This document shows, piece by piece, positions 33,322-45,660 of a stretch of 64,000 nucleotides of DNA (positions within the stretch are counted from its first letter, which is position 1; every line of letters starts with the position of its first letter). Under the pieces are notes generated by a model that saw only the letters and a program-made list of their open reading frames with translations, had not been told where the DNA came from and made no database searches. A program made the translations under genes and the position numbers. Source of the DNA: Pogona vitticeps (Eukaryota; Chordata; Lepidosauria; Squamata; Agamidae); assembly GCF_051106095.1 (NCBI RefSeq), contig NC_135786.1, positions 17,162,501 through 17,226,500 on the forward strand, read 5' to 3'.

Positions 33322-34073
33322 GTGTAACATCTAGTTTATTTAGGTGTAATGAAGTACACTTAGTTACTTTAAACAGCTACTTTTAAAAAACATTTAAATG
33401 ATTATCTCAGGCATTTTTTGCAGCCTTTCCCCCAAGGTTTATGCCATTCTCTTCTTAGTAATTCTGAGTGGCAAGAGAAATATTATTTGGTTTTGTCTTT
33501 CATATTTTGAGAAATAATTTCAAGGTGCAATATCAGAATTGTTCACTAGAGGGAACCACAACATACTTCCCTGTATTTTTCTGGCCTGTGGCAACAGCGT
33601 GTCTTCATAATGCATAATGTAATCAATTGCCTGCATAACTGGATGAATGATAGAGAAAAGTCTTCACGCTGAGAAATAATAAGTAAAACAAGCTCGTTTT
33701 GAAATGTAATGTTCTGATCTCTTGCATAGTGGCTGGTGGATTGCCTTTTCATGGTTCCTCTTACAGAAGTCCTTCATAAATTCAAAAAACTTTGGCTTCT
33801 GTTTGTTGATTCCTTTGTGCTTGAAACATAACCACAAGAAGAAAGATCCTTGCTGCCAAGGAAATTGAAGCAGCGTGATACAAACTTGTTGTAACTACAT
33901 GATAATAAGGAGAAAGTGCATACGCAGTGTTCTAAATGAGCTAATTCTAAATTATGATTGGGATGTGGTTCATACCGTACCAAATGAAATGTCTGTTTCA
34001 TTTAATGTTCATGCAATAGTTTAAATATGTATAATGATCAGTATGACTGAGATGAATATCAGTAGGTTTAACC
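33322..34073. other. Unannotated sequence
   Basis: Nothing recognised. Confidence 0.4.
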
Positions 34074-34312
34074 ACTGAGCGGAGTAGTTAAACCGCTGAA
34101 CTGCAGCCAAAACTGTGCTCACAACCTGGGGATCAATCCCAGGTAGCTGGCTCAAGGTTGACTCAGTCTTCTATCCTTACGAGGTCAGTAAAATGAGTAC
34201 CCAGCTCGCTTGGGGGGGGCAATGTGTAGCCTGCATAATTAATTTGTAAACCACCCACAGAGTGCTTGAAGCACTATGGGGCGGTATATAAGCAGCATGC
34301 TTTGCTTTTATA
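34074..34312 (+). mobile_element. tRNA-derived SINE with L2-like tail
   Basis: Same family as 7977-8208: gcggagtagttaaaccgc head, box B-like ggatcaatccc, body aaaatgagtacccagc, tail gcactatggggcggtatata, then TGCTTT words. Confidence 0.88.
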
Positions 34313-34564
34313 CTGTCAACCACACCATCCTGATTTTTAGTCTCATTGTATCCAATTAATTCTGCTAAGATGCCTTTGTGCTTATTGTGGTTCCATTGAT
34401 CACGACGTAGAACAGTCTTTTCTAAGTAGAACAGACTAAATAGACTCTGAGTAGAACACTGTATAATCTTGGTATACTTCTGAGTGATTTGCAGTTCAAC
34501 ACTAACTGACAAGTTCAGACTTCTGCTTGTTTAATGAGAATAAGAGCAAAATGCCTTTTTCCCC

Positions 34565-34695
34565 CCACAGACTGTTGGATAGCTTAGTGGTTTAGGTGCG
34601 GTTGGAAGTTCAGTTCCTCATTGTGCCTCCTTGATAGGGGCTGGACTGGATGATCCATAGGGTCCCTTCCAACTCTGAAGTTCTAAATTTTATTA
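34565..34695 (+). mobile_element. Short tRNA-type SINE, CR1-like tail
   Basis: Head ttggatagcttagtggttta, then ggactggatgatccataggg and tcccttccaactctgaag, a tail like a CR1 3' end. Confidence 0.65.
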
Positions 34696-35269
34696 TTTGT
34701 GTTAGGTTACTGAAATTAAGAGTTTAGGTGTAAAAATGGGATGATTTTCATGGAAAAAGACTATAAGCTTGCTTTAGTTCTGGTGCTTAAAACAAATTCC
34801 TAGGTTCAACTATGTTCAGTGATATTCTGTGTTTAAACTATTAAGTAGGAGCTCTCCCAAACACAGTGTTTGTATTAGCCCCTCCCTTTTTATTTGAAGG
34901 AGTCTACTGGACTGGAGGCAGTATCACGCTTGTGTGAAATCTAGTAAGCTTTCCTCAGGGGGCGTCTGTCATCTGGAGTCCTGCTCTACTTCCGCGAATC
35001 TCACACCAACATCAGAGAGTTTTCTATATTGAAAAGTAAATGAGGAGTGAAAGCTTCCAACCTGGAGGTGCCTACCACAGACATTCTTGGAAATAGGAAG
35101 TGCCATAGGAGTAAATGCTGTTCCAGAACAAAGCAATACAAAAGATAAATTAAAGGGTGGGTGAAGAATTGAAAAGCTCAGGAAACCCATTAAAACTGGT
35201 AATAAGTGAGATAAAAGGAAAATAGTCTGGATGTCGGTGGAATTCTGTTAAGATCAGTGATTAAGGGAG
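34696..35269. other. Unannotated sequence
   Basis: Nothing recognised. Confidence 0.4.
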
Positions 35270-35670
35270 AGTGTAAGAGGCATAGTCCATGTGGAGAGAC
35301 TATGGTAACATGTTCTGGAGGACTTGGAACAGTGTCTAGTGTTTTGATGCTGTATGTGAAGCTGGAGTGTCCTCTCCAGAGCACGAAGCCTGGGTAAAAT
35401 AATATAGAGGATAGGCTGTTACCCAAGCAGCAAATCCCCCCTCTCCACGTCGCTGAAATAGTCCAATGGAGAGGCAATACAACTGGTTCCAGCAATGTCG
35501 CAGGAGTTGCCAGAACGACACGAACTGCCTCCGGGACTCTGGCTCCGGATTTTGCCTCGAGGTTAACTCCTGAAGCCTTATCCATCAGTGGATATAGCCA
35601 CAAGGCAGTGGAGGTTTGAAATTGGAGTTTTCCTTCTCCTAGATGGGCTGCCTTCCAAGGCTGATGAGTC
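35270..35670 (-). mobile_element. Composite repeat with LINE-like 3' tail, copy 1
   Basis: Matches 56196-56560: gaggataggctgttacccaa, gcagcaaatccccc, aactcctgaagcctt, ggatatagccacaaggcagt. The left end carries gagagactatggtaacatg, the 3' tail of the zinc-knuckle LINE. Probably a SINE-like repeat using that LINE's machinery. The body is not recognised. Confidence 0.65.
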
Positions 35671-36529
35671 CCACCTACCTGGCCTGCTCCATCACGGCAT
35701 GGACGACGATAGCAGTGGGTTTGAAGTTGGAGTTTCCCTTCTCTTAGAGGATTCTAGGAGAAGGAAAACGTCCATGTGGAAAAAGCATAGATATGTTGTA
35801 GAGATGGACATGAATGCAAAAACAAAACAAGAAGTGTGTTAAAAATCATTGATTCATTGATTCAGGTCAGTTTGGGTTTGTCCCAACTGGAGAACACAAA
35901 CACGAACTATCCCAAATCAACAAACTTTTTCCCAATTTAACAAACTTCTTGGTTCATTCCCCCCCAAGAGCCTGTTCCCCGTCTCCTTCCCATTGCCCAC
36001 GTTGCCTCCCCACCTTGTCCTGCTGCCTCTGATGCCATGATCTAGAGATACAGTGGCCTGGCTTGCCCTCCAGGACCTGGCCTGCTGTTGCTGCATCTGC
36101 ACATGGGCCCACCTCCCAGCTGAGAGACAGGCGGATGCGCAAAGGCAGCTGCCTTTAGAGGTAGCCAGCAGCAGATCATTCTAGGCTAGTTTTTAATCAC
36201 CCAAAGTTTGACAGATTATGTCCCCTGTTATCAGTGGGATGTTCCCCTTGAGGGTGTATAGTGCATAGAAACACTAATCAAAAGCAAAGCTACAACTACA
36301 AAGCCAATGATTTGCTGGACGATAATCCTAAACTGGCCTGTCTGATGGGAAACAATGTTCAATCCTGAAGAATCCCCACTTGTGGAAAAGTAATTAGCAG
36401 TCACCAGAAATTACTAGGTGAAGCTATTTCTTTTGGAAGTAGACATACTCTTGTATTGCGAAATTAATTAGCCTTGATGTAAATATAGACCCAGGCTTCA
36501 TCTTGGGATGAAGCCATTTGATCTCAATT
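35671..36529. other. Unannotated sequence
   Basis: A second short stretch (35720-35760, gtttgaagttggagttt) repeats a word of the composite repeat. Otherwise nothing. Confidence 0.4.
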
Positions 36530-36537
36530 TGACCAGT

Positions 36538-36695
36538 AACAGCGTTCTGTGTCTAAGCCGCGCTGGCCACGTGACCATGGAAGATTGTCTTCAGACAAAC
36601 ACTGGCTCTATGTCTTGGAAACGGGGATGAGCACCGCCCCCTAGAGTCGAACATGACTGGACCAAAATTGTCAAGGGAAACCTTTACCTTTTACC
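36538..36695 (+). mobile_element. Sauria SINE, 5'-truncated
   Basis: Body and tail only (cacgtgaccatgg, gagcaccgccccctagagtc, cctttacct). An 8-bp duplication tgaccagt lies at 36530-36537 and 36696-36703. Confidence 0.88.
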
Positions 36696-36922
36696 TGACC
36701 AGTCTCAAAACTGTGATCTCTACCTGTTTCCTACATCTTTCCTTGTATTGAAACTCTCATTTTTGTCGAGAAATGGAAAGAATCATATCTCGGGGTTGCT
36801 GCTGTTGTCTAAAACTAGGTAGGGGCCCCTTCTTACCATGTTGTCTCCAAAGAACTGATTTTTGGGGTGAGGTGTGAGTTAGAAACAGGAGTGGTTTGTG
36901 GGGGAGAGTATTTTATCTAGAG

Positions 36923-37059
36923 CACTGGTTCTTAACCTTGGGTTATTCAGGAGTTTTTGGACTGCAACTCCCAGAAGGCTTCACCACCAGCTGTCCTGAC
37001 TGGGGTTTCTGGGAGTTGCAGTTCAAAAGTATCCAAGTAACAAAGGTTACGAACCACTG
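36923..37059. mobile_element. 137-bp foldback hAT MITE
   Basis: Ends CACTGGTTCTTAACCTT and (opposite strand) CAGTGGTTCGTAACCTT, with imperfect inverted arms of about 55-60 bp. Flanked by an exact 8-bp duplication atctagag (36915-36922 and 37060-37067), fitting hAT preference. Each arm contains ACTGCAACTCCCAGAA (36961 plus; 37022 minus), close to the ZNF143 site. Confidence 0.92.
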
Positions 37060-37106
37060 ATCTAGAGCCCCTCATGTCTCCAGAGAACTTTTAGGGGGCG
37101 GGACAT

Positions 37107-37114
37107 CTGTTGCT

Positions 37115-37201
<87 letters not shown>
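37107..37201. repeat. (TTAT)n microsatellite
   Basis: About 23 tetranucleotide units, nearly perfect. Unlike the other arrays here, no L2 tip is visible on either side. Confidence 0.95.
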
Positions 37202-38964
37202 TGCTTGCCATGGCAGGACCCCTACTGCTCAGGAAACGTGCTGCTGCTCCAGGCAGCTCTTCATAGCAGATGGGTGCCCTGCCGGTCTTGTTTGGCTGGG
37301 AAGATTTCAGAGCCATTCCATTTGGGATAGAGACCTGCGGTGGCAGCATTTAGTGGATTCTTCTCCGTTTCCTCATCCTTGTCCTTCTCCTCCTTCTGCA
37401 TTCTTTTCAGCCTAGAAGAGCATTTTCAATCTGTAAGAATAATTACCAAAGGAAAGTAGTAAAAGTAAAATGCCAGGATTGCCTCAGTGCATGCTTTCCT
37501 GGTTGCAAGATAGAAGGCCTTGGCCAATATTGGGTTCATAGCCATTAATATTATATAAAGCACAGAACACTTGGCAGGTGATGTCAGAGCACTTTTATTT
37601 CCGAGATTATTACTTTTTCAGCAGAGCAGCTTGAGAGATTATCCAGTAGAAATTAAATAAAACTTATTAAAAGGATAGCCACAAATATAACAGAAAATAC
37701 ATCAGGTCCCGTAATAACATACAAAAGACTACCCTGAGTTGTAATATCACAGCAATCAGAACTGCAGAATATAAAAAGGATCATAAGGAATTTGAACAAC
37801 CGCTCTGATGCTAAGATATGCCTCATTTTTCCTCCTTGAGCAGCTCTCCAGGGCTTCAGGGCCAAGCAATATAGTACAGATAAAGTGACATTGGAACTAA
37901 AATCTTATTAATCCAGCGATGTGACTCAGACTAGTTTTCATTTCTGAGAAACCAAACTTTGAAATGAAGAGCACGCTTGCATCCTGAAGATGAATCATGA
38001 AACAGATCAAGTGATTTTGCCAATTGTGGGAGGAGAGAAAAGCCCCTTCTGTGACAATCATACACCAACAGCACTTAAGGAATTCCTTTTTCCTAATGTT
38101 GGGTTACTTAAAATGTATAATTTTGCCTTCATGCATCAGACTTTTCCAGCCCTATCCGAAGATGCTAGTGACTGAATCGGGGACCATTTCTCTGACAAGT
38201 AGGTTCTCCACAATTGAGCTAGGCCCTCATCCTAAAAGGCAAATAGTGGGGTATTGGTGCCTTCATAAAAATTTGAAACAGTCAAAGGTATTGGGCTGGT
38301 CACCCCACACTTCTGTCTACCATCCTAATTGATCATGTGTAATATTATAGTGAAACCATAATGTTCTCATTCTTTTTCAGAGTCTCAGTTATGAACACCA
38401 TCCATGAAAGACAGTCGAATCACTACCATGTTATTTTTCCCTCACAGGAAACAGCTGTATAAGACCAGTGTGTTGGGGAAAAACTCTCCGTTCACATCAG
38501 ACAAGAAGTCATTATTCGAAGCATCCACAGTTATTTGCAACACACAAATAACACAAATAACACACAAATTTCTAGCATATTTATAGGCATTGTTCAGCTA
38601 AACAGTGTTCTTTGGAAAATGTTCCCTCAGAAGATGTACAAACATAGGCCACTGTTTTTGTTGCCCTACAAAAATTCTTTTCAGGTGTCCTAGACTGTGA
38701 ATAATATGTGGGTGCCCTGTGAGCAACACCTTTGCCTCCCAGAACTTGAAAAAGTTTCTTTCTTCAATAACTCCATATCCTAGCTGGCATGACCGTATGC
38801 TCCTTTCAATCAATTCTGAAACCCTTGAAAAGATTAATTTCTACATCACAGTGACTATACAGAGTTCCAGAAAATGGACCATAACCTAATTGGTTTGTCT
38901 TTTGTTTGTATAAATTTTGTATGTGTAGAGAACTTTAATTCTGACAATTATTTTAATTGGGAGC
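37202..38964. other. Unannotated sequence
   Basis: Short open frames (37990-38332) without recognisable domain. Nothing else seen. Confidence 0.4.
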
Positions 38965-39157
38965 AGGGCATGAGCAGTAGGACAGTGGAACCAGTGACCT
39001 CAGGGGTTGGTGAGTGCTCCAACACTGGAGGCATTCAAGAAAAACTTAGATCATCACCTGGCAGATATGCTTTGATGGTATTCCTGCCTTGAGCAGGGGG
39101 TTAGACTGGATGGCCTTCTAGGTCCCTTCCAATTTCACTTTGCTATGATTCTATGAG
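38965..39157 (+). mobile_element. CR1-type 3' end
   Basis: ggaggcattcaagaaaaact, cacctggcagatatgctttg, gttagactggatggccttct and a terminal gattctatg, the octamer tail typical of CR1. Confidence 0.85.
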
Positions 39158-41396
39158 GCAAAGGACAAAAATGGCTCCTCCCTTCTGTATAAAGAAGTTG
39201 ACTGCTCTGGTAGCTCCATATTAGGTCAAAAATGCTGATGGAACATTGTTCTTCACTACACCTGAGAACAGCAGGCAAGCTTACGGCAGGCCACTGGAAT
39301 CGCTGTTCTCCCAGTGGGAAGTGCTAGGACAAATTTTAATATTAGCTCCATCTAGTAGTAAGTGTGGCCATGTTTAGGAGACAGATTCTTCTGAAACATT
39401 GAAAAAAACAACCCAGGGTCTACTGGTATGACACATGTTGCATGTATTTGCATGTAACGTATATATGGACCTACAGATAAGCAGAAAGAAAGGGTGTCTC
39501 AGCATGCTTCCATTATGGTTATTCCCTTGACTAGTCAAGGGTTGATAGTGTTCACAGTAGCTAACAACATGCACAGTATGTTCTAGAATATTCTCAGAGC
39601 ATCTTATGGGGTGGGTCTCAGCCTGAAAAAGTCAACTTATAGGACTCTAAAACTCCCCTAGCCAGCTCTGGAAGATGTAGTCAAAAAAGTAAACTTTTCA
39701 AGAACTGGGGTGAGAGAAAAAAATGGAATGAGATTAAGAAGGCAGAGAAACAAAGGCAGAGAAGAACCAGATTACAACCCTAGCTTTATCAACAATCCAA
39801 CCTTGATGAATGGCAGAGGAGATAAAGTAAAGTAGACTGCAGTCTTATGTGTACATGGATGGAAGTAAATCCCCCTGAGCTCAGTGGGGCTTACTTCTGA
39901 GTAGGTATGTGTAGAATTGTACTAGAAACCAAATGACTGGAATAACTTCAGGAATTTTTCCAACTAATTGGGACGCTTTGTTTCATTTTGCTGGGTAGTG
40001 TATACCAGACCAGATGCAGAAAACTATTTTTCCCATCATCCTCAGCCACCAGGATCAAAGGTTATGAGAGATGAGCGTTGTAGTCCAACACCTCAGGAGA
40101 ACACCCAGCTGGGAAAGGATATTTAATTTAAAGCATCATATAATCCATTCATACAAGAATCCTTTCCAGGCACAACTCCATACACATAACATTGGCTGTG
40201 TCACAGGACAATTCTTTATACAGTAAAATGAGAAACACCAAATAAAATGCCCAGAATATAATGCAATAACCATCTTCACAATCTTCACATGCTTTAGATC
40301 ACAGTGTCCTGGAGGGAAAATTATATTTATTTGGCTAGCTGTGGGAAAGCTGAAGCAGTAATAGTTGCATGGATTTTATTACAGAGAGCTAAAAGAAAAA
40401 TGTCTTGGGTTCTCACACCATGTTCGAAACACAGAAATAGGCATAGGTGTGATCTGGATGTTGCCTGTATTTCTTAAGAAGCCTCAGCGGTGAGGAGCAG
40501 AGGAAAGTTGCCATCTCTAAAAGCAACACTGCTGCTAGTCTATCTTTTCTCTGGCCAAAGGACAAGTTTCGTTATACACGTTGCTTACAGCATGTTCTTC
40601 AAAACAAGGCTAACAACACACACATTTCTTTTCAGTTGTACAGTAGTTTGCTGGTGAAGGAGAACAAGAATGTCTTTTTACACTGCGGTCTTAAGTAAGT
40701 TCACTCAGAAGTCAGACCACTGGATTTCAGTGACATTCACATCCATTTTCATAAGGCTTCACAGAGCTTGAAATTTTGGATGAGGTGTCTCAGAATTCCC
40801 AGCCAGGATGGCTACTGAATTCTGGAAGCTGTAGTTCAACTTCCTCTCCTCTTTTCCAAGGTTTTCCCTCCCCTACCCCTGAATGTTAAGTCCCTCTTTT
40901 ATCAAAAACAAACAAACAAACAAAAACTTATTCACACTTAATAAGACTACATATGACTACAATGTTAGCCTCTTTCCATGAAGCATTTCCATCCATGATG
41001 ACCAACCTGAGAGAATGTGGCAAAGCGCAAGTTCCCCAGTAAATGTAGTGTGAGGTATCTGCTGAGGTGTGTCCTTCTCTCCAAATGTGAGATGAATAGA
41101 TGCTCTCAAGAGACATGCACCTCATTTTCTTAGTAACCATGAGATGCTGCCATGGTCCCACAAACTAGTGTGATTCTGCTTTAATTACAAGCAAGGAAAC
41201 AAACTGCACATACACAGACTTTGACACAGCTATTAACTGAAAGCTGGCATGACAAAGAAAAATCACAGCAATTCCCTGCCATACTTCCCAGCTCTTAAGC
41301 TTGATTTTGATCACTCCTAGCAATGCGGCACTTAGCTAGCAATTTTGCTCCGGTTTTAACTTTCGGATATCTTTAAAGATTCTAGAGGTCAACCCT
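39158..41396. other. Unannotated 3' flank of MC3R
   Basis: Contains common squamate words (39845-39912, ggggcttacttctgagtagg; 40050-40120, gagcgttgtagtccaacacc) from old unclassified repeats, and a short (CAAA)n at 40907-40924. The MC3R 3' UTR must start here; its end was not located. Confidence 0.4.
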
Positions 41397-42380
41397 TCAG
41401 AGCATGCACTGTCCTGAACTCCCACCATAACAGCAGCAGACTATTTCTTTGAAGGTCTTCCGCATCTCCAGACTCCGGAACGCATAAATCAGAGGATCAA
41501 TGACTGAATTGCACATAATAAGAACCAGGTATGTGTTAAAATGTGAGGTGTAGCAAATACAGTGTGGGTTGGTGGGGCAAGAGATGATCAGAATGAGGTG
41601 AAGGAAAAAAGGTCCCCAGCAGAGAATGAAGACCCCGAGGAGGATGGTGATTGTGACAGCCCCTTTCATACAGGTGCGCTGGTGGGGGACCCCATCCATT
41701 GGGAGGGCTGCAATGCGCTTGATATGGAGGCGTGCAAACAAGAACATGTGAACATAAAGTGAGGCCATGAGGAAAAGCATGGTAAAGAACATGGTGATGA
41801 GGCAGATGATGACTGTTTTGCTCTCATAGTAGACAATGAAGGTGATGCCACAAAAGATACAAGCTATCCAGATAACCCCAATAAGAGCCAGAGCTTTCTT
41901 CACAGTCATGATGCTGTGGTAGCGAAGTGCATAGAAAATAGTAATGTACCTGTCAATGGCTATAATCAAGAGGTTGCATATGGAGGCAACCAAAGAAATA
42001 CAGATCATTGAGTCAAATACATTGTCCATGTGTTGAATGAAGCGGTCGTCAATGACCAAGTAGCCATTGCTCAGAATGACAATCATGATGGTTTCCAAGG
42101 CATTGGAGATACTCACTAGCATGTCTGCTACTGCCAGGCTGCAAAGGAAGAAGTACATGGGTGAATGTAGGTTTCCATTCTTGATGACTGCCAGGATGAC
42201 GAGGACATTCTCCAGAAGGCTGATGATCCCCAGTGTCAAGAAGACCTCAGCTTTGATAAAGACTTGTTCACAGAATCCCTCGGCACTCCTGCTGCCAAAA
42301 AGGATGGAATCGTTGACCTCTTCAGTGGTGTTGACCGATACAGGTGGAAACAGAAGAGCCCAGTGTGTGGTAGTGTTCAT
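41397..42380 (-). CDS. MC3R: Melanocortin receptor 3 (MC3R), single exon
   Basis: A class A G protein-coupled receptor for melanocortin peptides (alpha/gamma-MSH, ACTH). The family signals through Gs and cAMP at the plasma membrane, in energy balance and hypothalamic control. The frame encodes 327 residues, close to the human length of about 323. Seven hydrophobic segments are visible, roughly at 46-68, 79-103, 121-142, 162-184, 189-213, 243-266 and 281-301. Landmark residues are N58 (TM1), D86 (TM2), ligand-pocket acidic residues E96, D119 and D123, DRY at 143-145, and DPLIY at 295-299. The short N-terminus has N-glycosylation sequons at N2, N17 and N23. The tail ends in a cysteine cluster (315-317) suited to palmitoylation. 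The segment [16 protein letters not shown] and the CPTNPHCIC loop match MC3R better than MC4R or MC5R. The open frame runs 8 codons further upstream but has only GTG there. The ATG at 42380 has A at -3 and is the chosen start. W255-G256-P257 replaces the usual CWAP alanine by glycine. Confidence 0.96.
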   Translation of the reverse strand: MNTTTHWALLFPPVSVNTTEEVNDSILFGSRSAEGFCEQVFIKAEVFLTLGIISLLENVLVILAVIKNGNLHSPMYFFLCSLAVADMLVSISNALETIMIVILSNGYLVIDDRFIQHMDNVFDSMICISLVASICNLLIIAIDRYITIFYALRYHSIMTVKKALALIGVIWIACIFCGITFIVYYESKTVIICLITMFFTMLFLMASLYVHMFLFARLHIKRIAALPMDGVPHQRTCMKGAVTITILLGVFILCWGPFFLHLILIISCPTNPHCICYTSHFNTYLVLIMCNSVIDPLIYAFRSLEMRKTFKEIVCCCYGGSSGQCML

Positions 42381-44367
42381 TGTTGTAGCAGATATGCAGT
42401 TCACCGGCGATTATGGAAACAGCACCCCTGAAACTGAAGGTCCATCAGAACTATCTCCATTTTCTTTGAATGAAATTGAGCAAGACGGGGGGGAAGTCTT
42501 CTTGATTCGGCTGGGAGTTCTGAATCAATTGTTCCAAAGAAGTTTATTTTCTGCCCCTCAGGAAATGCTACAAGTATTTCTTAAAGGAAGATGAAGCTGT
42601 GGCATTCTCAGTCTCTTTCACAATTCACCGGTTGATTTAAAGTGTCTTTGCACTCTGCTACTATGGTCCTGGGACCGCTGCTGGACTAGAGTTCCAAACA
42701 CCTTCACAGCCTGGCTGATTCATCTGTGAGCAGAAAGCAGAAACAGTAACAAAAGCACTGGATTTTATACAGTCATGAATGGGGGGAAAACACACCTACT
42801 TAATCTTCTATGTCTCACAATGACCACTGGAGAGCAAGTACTTCTTTGACTGACAGTTACAACTGCGAACCTTACAAACCTCATTGCTCTAGTCTCTGCA
42901 ATTTGATACAAAACGATCTGGTGCCCTCTGCAGATCAGAAAGATAATCTATACATGTTTGCAGAAATCTTGTTTTACTGTGTTACAACCAGGAAAAATTC
43001 ACATGCGTAACAAAAACCAAATAAGACAGATAACACAGAGCAGCATGAATCAAAGGGCATTGTGCACTTGTTGCATTTTAATTGCTTGTTTCTTTTTGGA
43101 GAAGGGAAAAGATGGAAGAAGAAGAAGGGAAAATTTGAGCTTTTAGACAGCATTGTCTAGAACCGCCCCCCCTCATAAAATTCTGTGTATGAGACTTCAT
43201 GATACACCTGATTTTGAATTCACCCATAATGTATAATGAATAAGTAGTCAAATATTAATTTGAGTACTGTACGATCATTCATCAAAACTATTTTCACCAC
43301 CAAAGACTGCAAATAGTTGCCAAATTCCCCAAAAATAAGACTTTTGGCTGTCCAAAACATGAACTAAACCTATTGTGTCAAGTGTTTGTGCATCAGTTCC
43401 CTGATGAATGGTTCGTTATTATTTTTTACATTCGTATAATCAATTTGGCAACTATTAGCTGAGTACCAAAAACTTCTGCTGTGTTTCTCTTTAAGACATC
43501 TCTCAAAGCTATTCAATATAAGTCATCTCTACGTAGCCAACACATTATTGTCTCTAGATCATACTAGTTTTTGAGTTGTTTTTCAGTGCTTTTCTGCTTT
43601 CTTGTTGATTTAGTCTTGACTACGAACAATCACTGTAGCTAATACACAATGATAATAACGGAAAAATCTGAAGTCTGGGGAGAGGCGAATCCCATCCATT
43701 CATATGCAGCGCAGATGTATTCTTGAGAGCTACCAACAAGAAATATCTTTATCAGTTCCCCATTATTCTCAGAGCCAAAACTCATGTTCAAAGAAATATG
43801 TTTGTCCTGCTTTTAGATTCTTTTCCCTAGCAAGGTGATCTGCTTTTTAAAGGCCTCACTCCAAAATTAGACATGTAAAGAAAGACATTGTTTATATTCT
43901 AGGGATAGGTTTAATGTTGTATATGCGTCTCCTTCTTACTACTACAGTTACATCTTTTTTTTCCACTTGATGGAGCAGTCTCTGTAGAAGCTGATTTCTC
44001 ATAACATACTGTACACTTTGACCCTCAGATGTTTCCCAAATTGGAAACATCTCAGAATAATGAAGAAGGAAGTGAATATAGAAAACTACACATCTCCATA
44101 GTTCCTTCTCTCCTGTCCTCTTAAGCTGTCTGCTTAATGAAGACATCTCTAATCTTAAGCATTGCAGAGCATAGCTGTTACAAGTGTTCAATTATGGGAA
44201 AACCTGCTACTTTGTCTTCCTGAGGAAAGCATAACAAAAGCTTGGCCTTCACATTTTTATTCAATGAAGAGTAAACATGGGCACCAGACACATTTGTATA
44301 GAAGAACAGCATATACCGAAACACATTAGGAAAGAAAGAATCATTTTAGAGATCTCTGAACAACATA
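42381..44367. other. 5' flank of MC3R
   Basis: Apart from the TATA-like box, no feature recognised. Notably free of recognisable repeats for about 2 kb, unlike the rest of the window; conserved control elements could lie here. Confidence 0.4.
42762..42770 (-). promoter_or_regulatory. TATA-like box upstream of MC3R
   Basis: On the minus strand the sequence GTATAAAAT lies about 390 bp before the MC3R ATG. No interspersed repeat is recognised between it and the gene, so it could serve as a core promoter. Whether transcription starts just downstream cannot be judged from sequence. Confidence 0.3.
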
Positions 44368-44646
44368 CTCTGTTTCCTCAAAAATAAGACCTAACCTGAA
44401 AATAAGCCCTAGTATGATTTTTAAGGATGCTCGTAATATAAGCCCTACCTCAAAAATAAGCCCCAGTTGAGTGAAACCCTGGCCTCCACCATTGTGCAGC
44501 AACCAGATGTAGATGATAGGACTGTATTTGAATCACTGTAGATTGCTGTACATGAAAAAAATAAGGCATCTCCTGAAAATAAGCCCTAATGTGTTTTTGG
44601 AGCAAAAATTAATATAAGACCCTGTCTTATTTTTGGAAAAACAGGG
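44368..44646. mobile_element. Mariner-type MITE (279 bp), TA target
   Basis: Inverted ends CTCTGTTTCCTCAAAAATAAG and (opposite strand) CCCTGTTTTTCC with AAAAATAAGAC, directly flanked by TA on each side (44366-44367, 44647-44648). The interior repeats ataagccct words. No transposase. Confidence 0.88.
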
Positions 44647-44648
44647 TA

Positions 44649-45089
44649 CTAGCTTTTATCCAACAAAGCTATCAAATATTATTCTTCAAAATGACATATT
44701 TCTATCCAAAGAAAACAGCATTTTCTGCTGATAGTAAGGTTTTTTTCCCATTAGTAGCAATCCCTCAGTTGAATGAACTAAATTTCACCATAAAATTCAG
44801 GGTTAGACTGAATGATATATGTCAGTTAGAGGCTGAAAGCAGTTAAGTATTATCAGAGAGGAAGTGCTCTCTAAGTTTTATGCTTGAGTAATAACATTTT
44901 CAAACAAAGCCTGATCTACTTCCTAGCAACCAGTTATGAAACAAAGCAAAGCCCGTCTAGGTCTTCCTCCCATTCTGCTTGTTTTATTTTGCTCTTCCTG
45001 CTCTTAATCTCTCTTGACCATGTGGTCATGGAGGCAGTTTCTCCCTTGTGTGGAGACTGCAATCTTCCTTTTACCCTTCTGTTTGTAAC
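44649..45089. other. Unannotated sequence
   Basis: Nothing recognised. Confidence 0.4.
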
Positions 45090-45660
45090 TAGAGTTAGGC
45101 ATCCTTCAGTCTTGAAAGACTATGGTGACGTGCTCTGTATGGAGGACTTGGAACAGCGTCTAGTGTGGCTGAAGAGGCCAATTTGAGAGTGACAATCCCT
45201 TCCACACTGAAGACAAATCCAATCTATCCCCTGTCCAGCTCCCTGGTTTTGCTGCTTTTGTGACTTCTTCTTTGCCTCGGCCTGCTGGACAAGGGTCTCT
45301 TCAAATTGGGAGAAGCCGTGATGCACTGCCTGCCTCCAGGCTGAACGGTCAGATGTCAGGGTTTCCCATCTGTTGAGGTCTATTCATAAGGCCTTCAGAT
45401 CCCACTTGCAGATATCCTTGTATCACAGCTGTGGTCTCCCTCTGGGGCGATTTCCCTGCACTAATTCTCCATACAGGAGATCCTTTGGAATCTGACCATC
45501 AGCCATTCTCACGACGTGCCCAAGCCAACGTAGACGTCGCTGTTTCAGTAAGGTATACATGCTGAATATTCCAGCTTGTTCTAGGACTACTCTATTTGGA
45601 ACTTTGTCCTGCCAGGTGATGCCAAAAATCCGTTGGATCACAATTGCAAGCAAAGAGCTA
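45090..45660 (-). mobile_element. LINE ORF2 C-terminal fragment with zinc-knuckle-like end
   Basis: The minus strand encodes IFGITWQDKVPNRVVLEQAG, RRLRWLGHVVRMADG, KDLLYGELVQGNRPRGRPQL, then (next frame) SQFEETLVQQAEAKKKSQKQ and CLQCGRDCHSQIGLFSHTRRC. The C-x2-C-x4-H type end suggests a nucleic-acid-binding knuckle. The 3' end reads, on the plus strand, aggcatccttcagtcttg. Same family as 11530-12165. 5'-truncated and frame-broken. Confidence 0.85.

Noticed and set aside
42381-42404. Eight extra N-terminal codons of MC3R
   Set aside because: The extension begins with GTG; the ATG at 42380 has a good context and gives the usual family length.
42067-42594. 175-codon plus-strand frame opposite MC3R
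   Set aside because: Antisense shadow of the receptor gene; its start is also not ATG.
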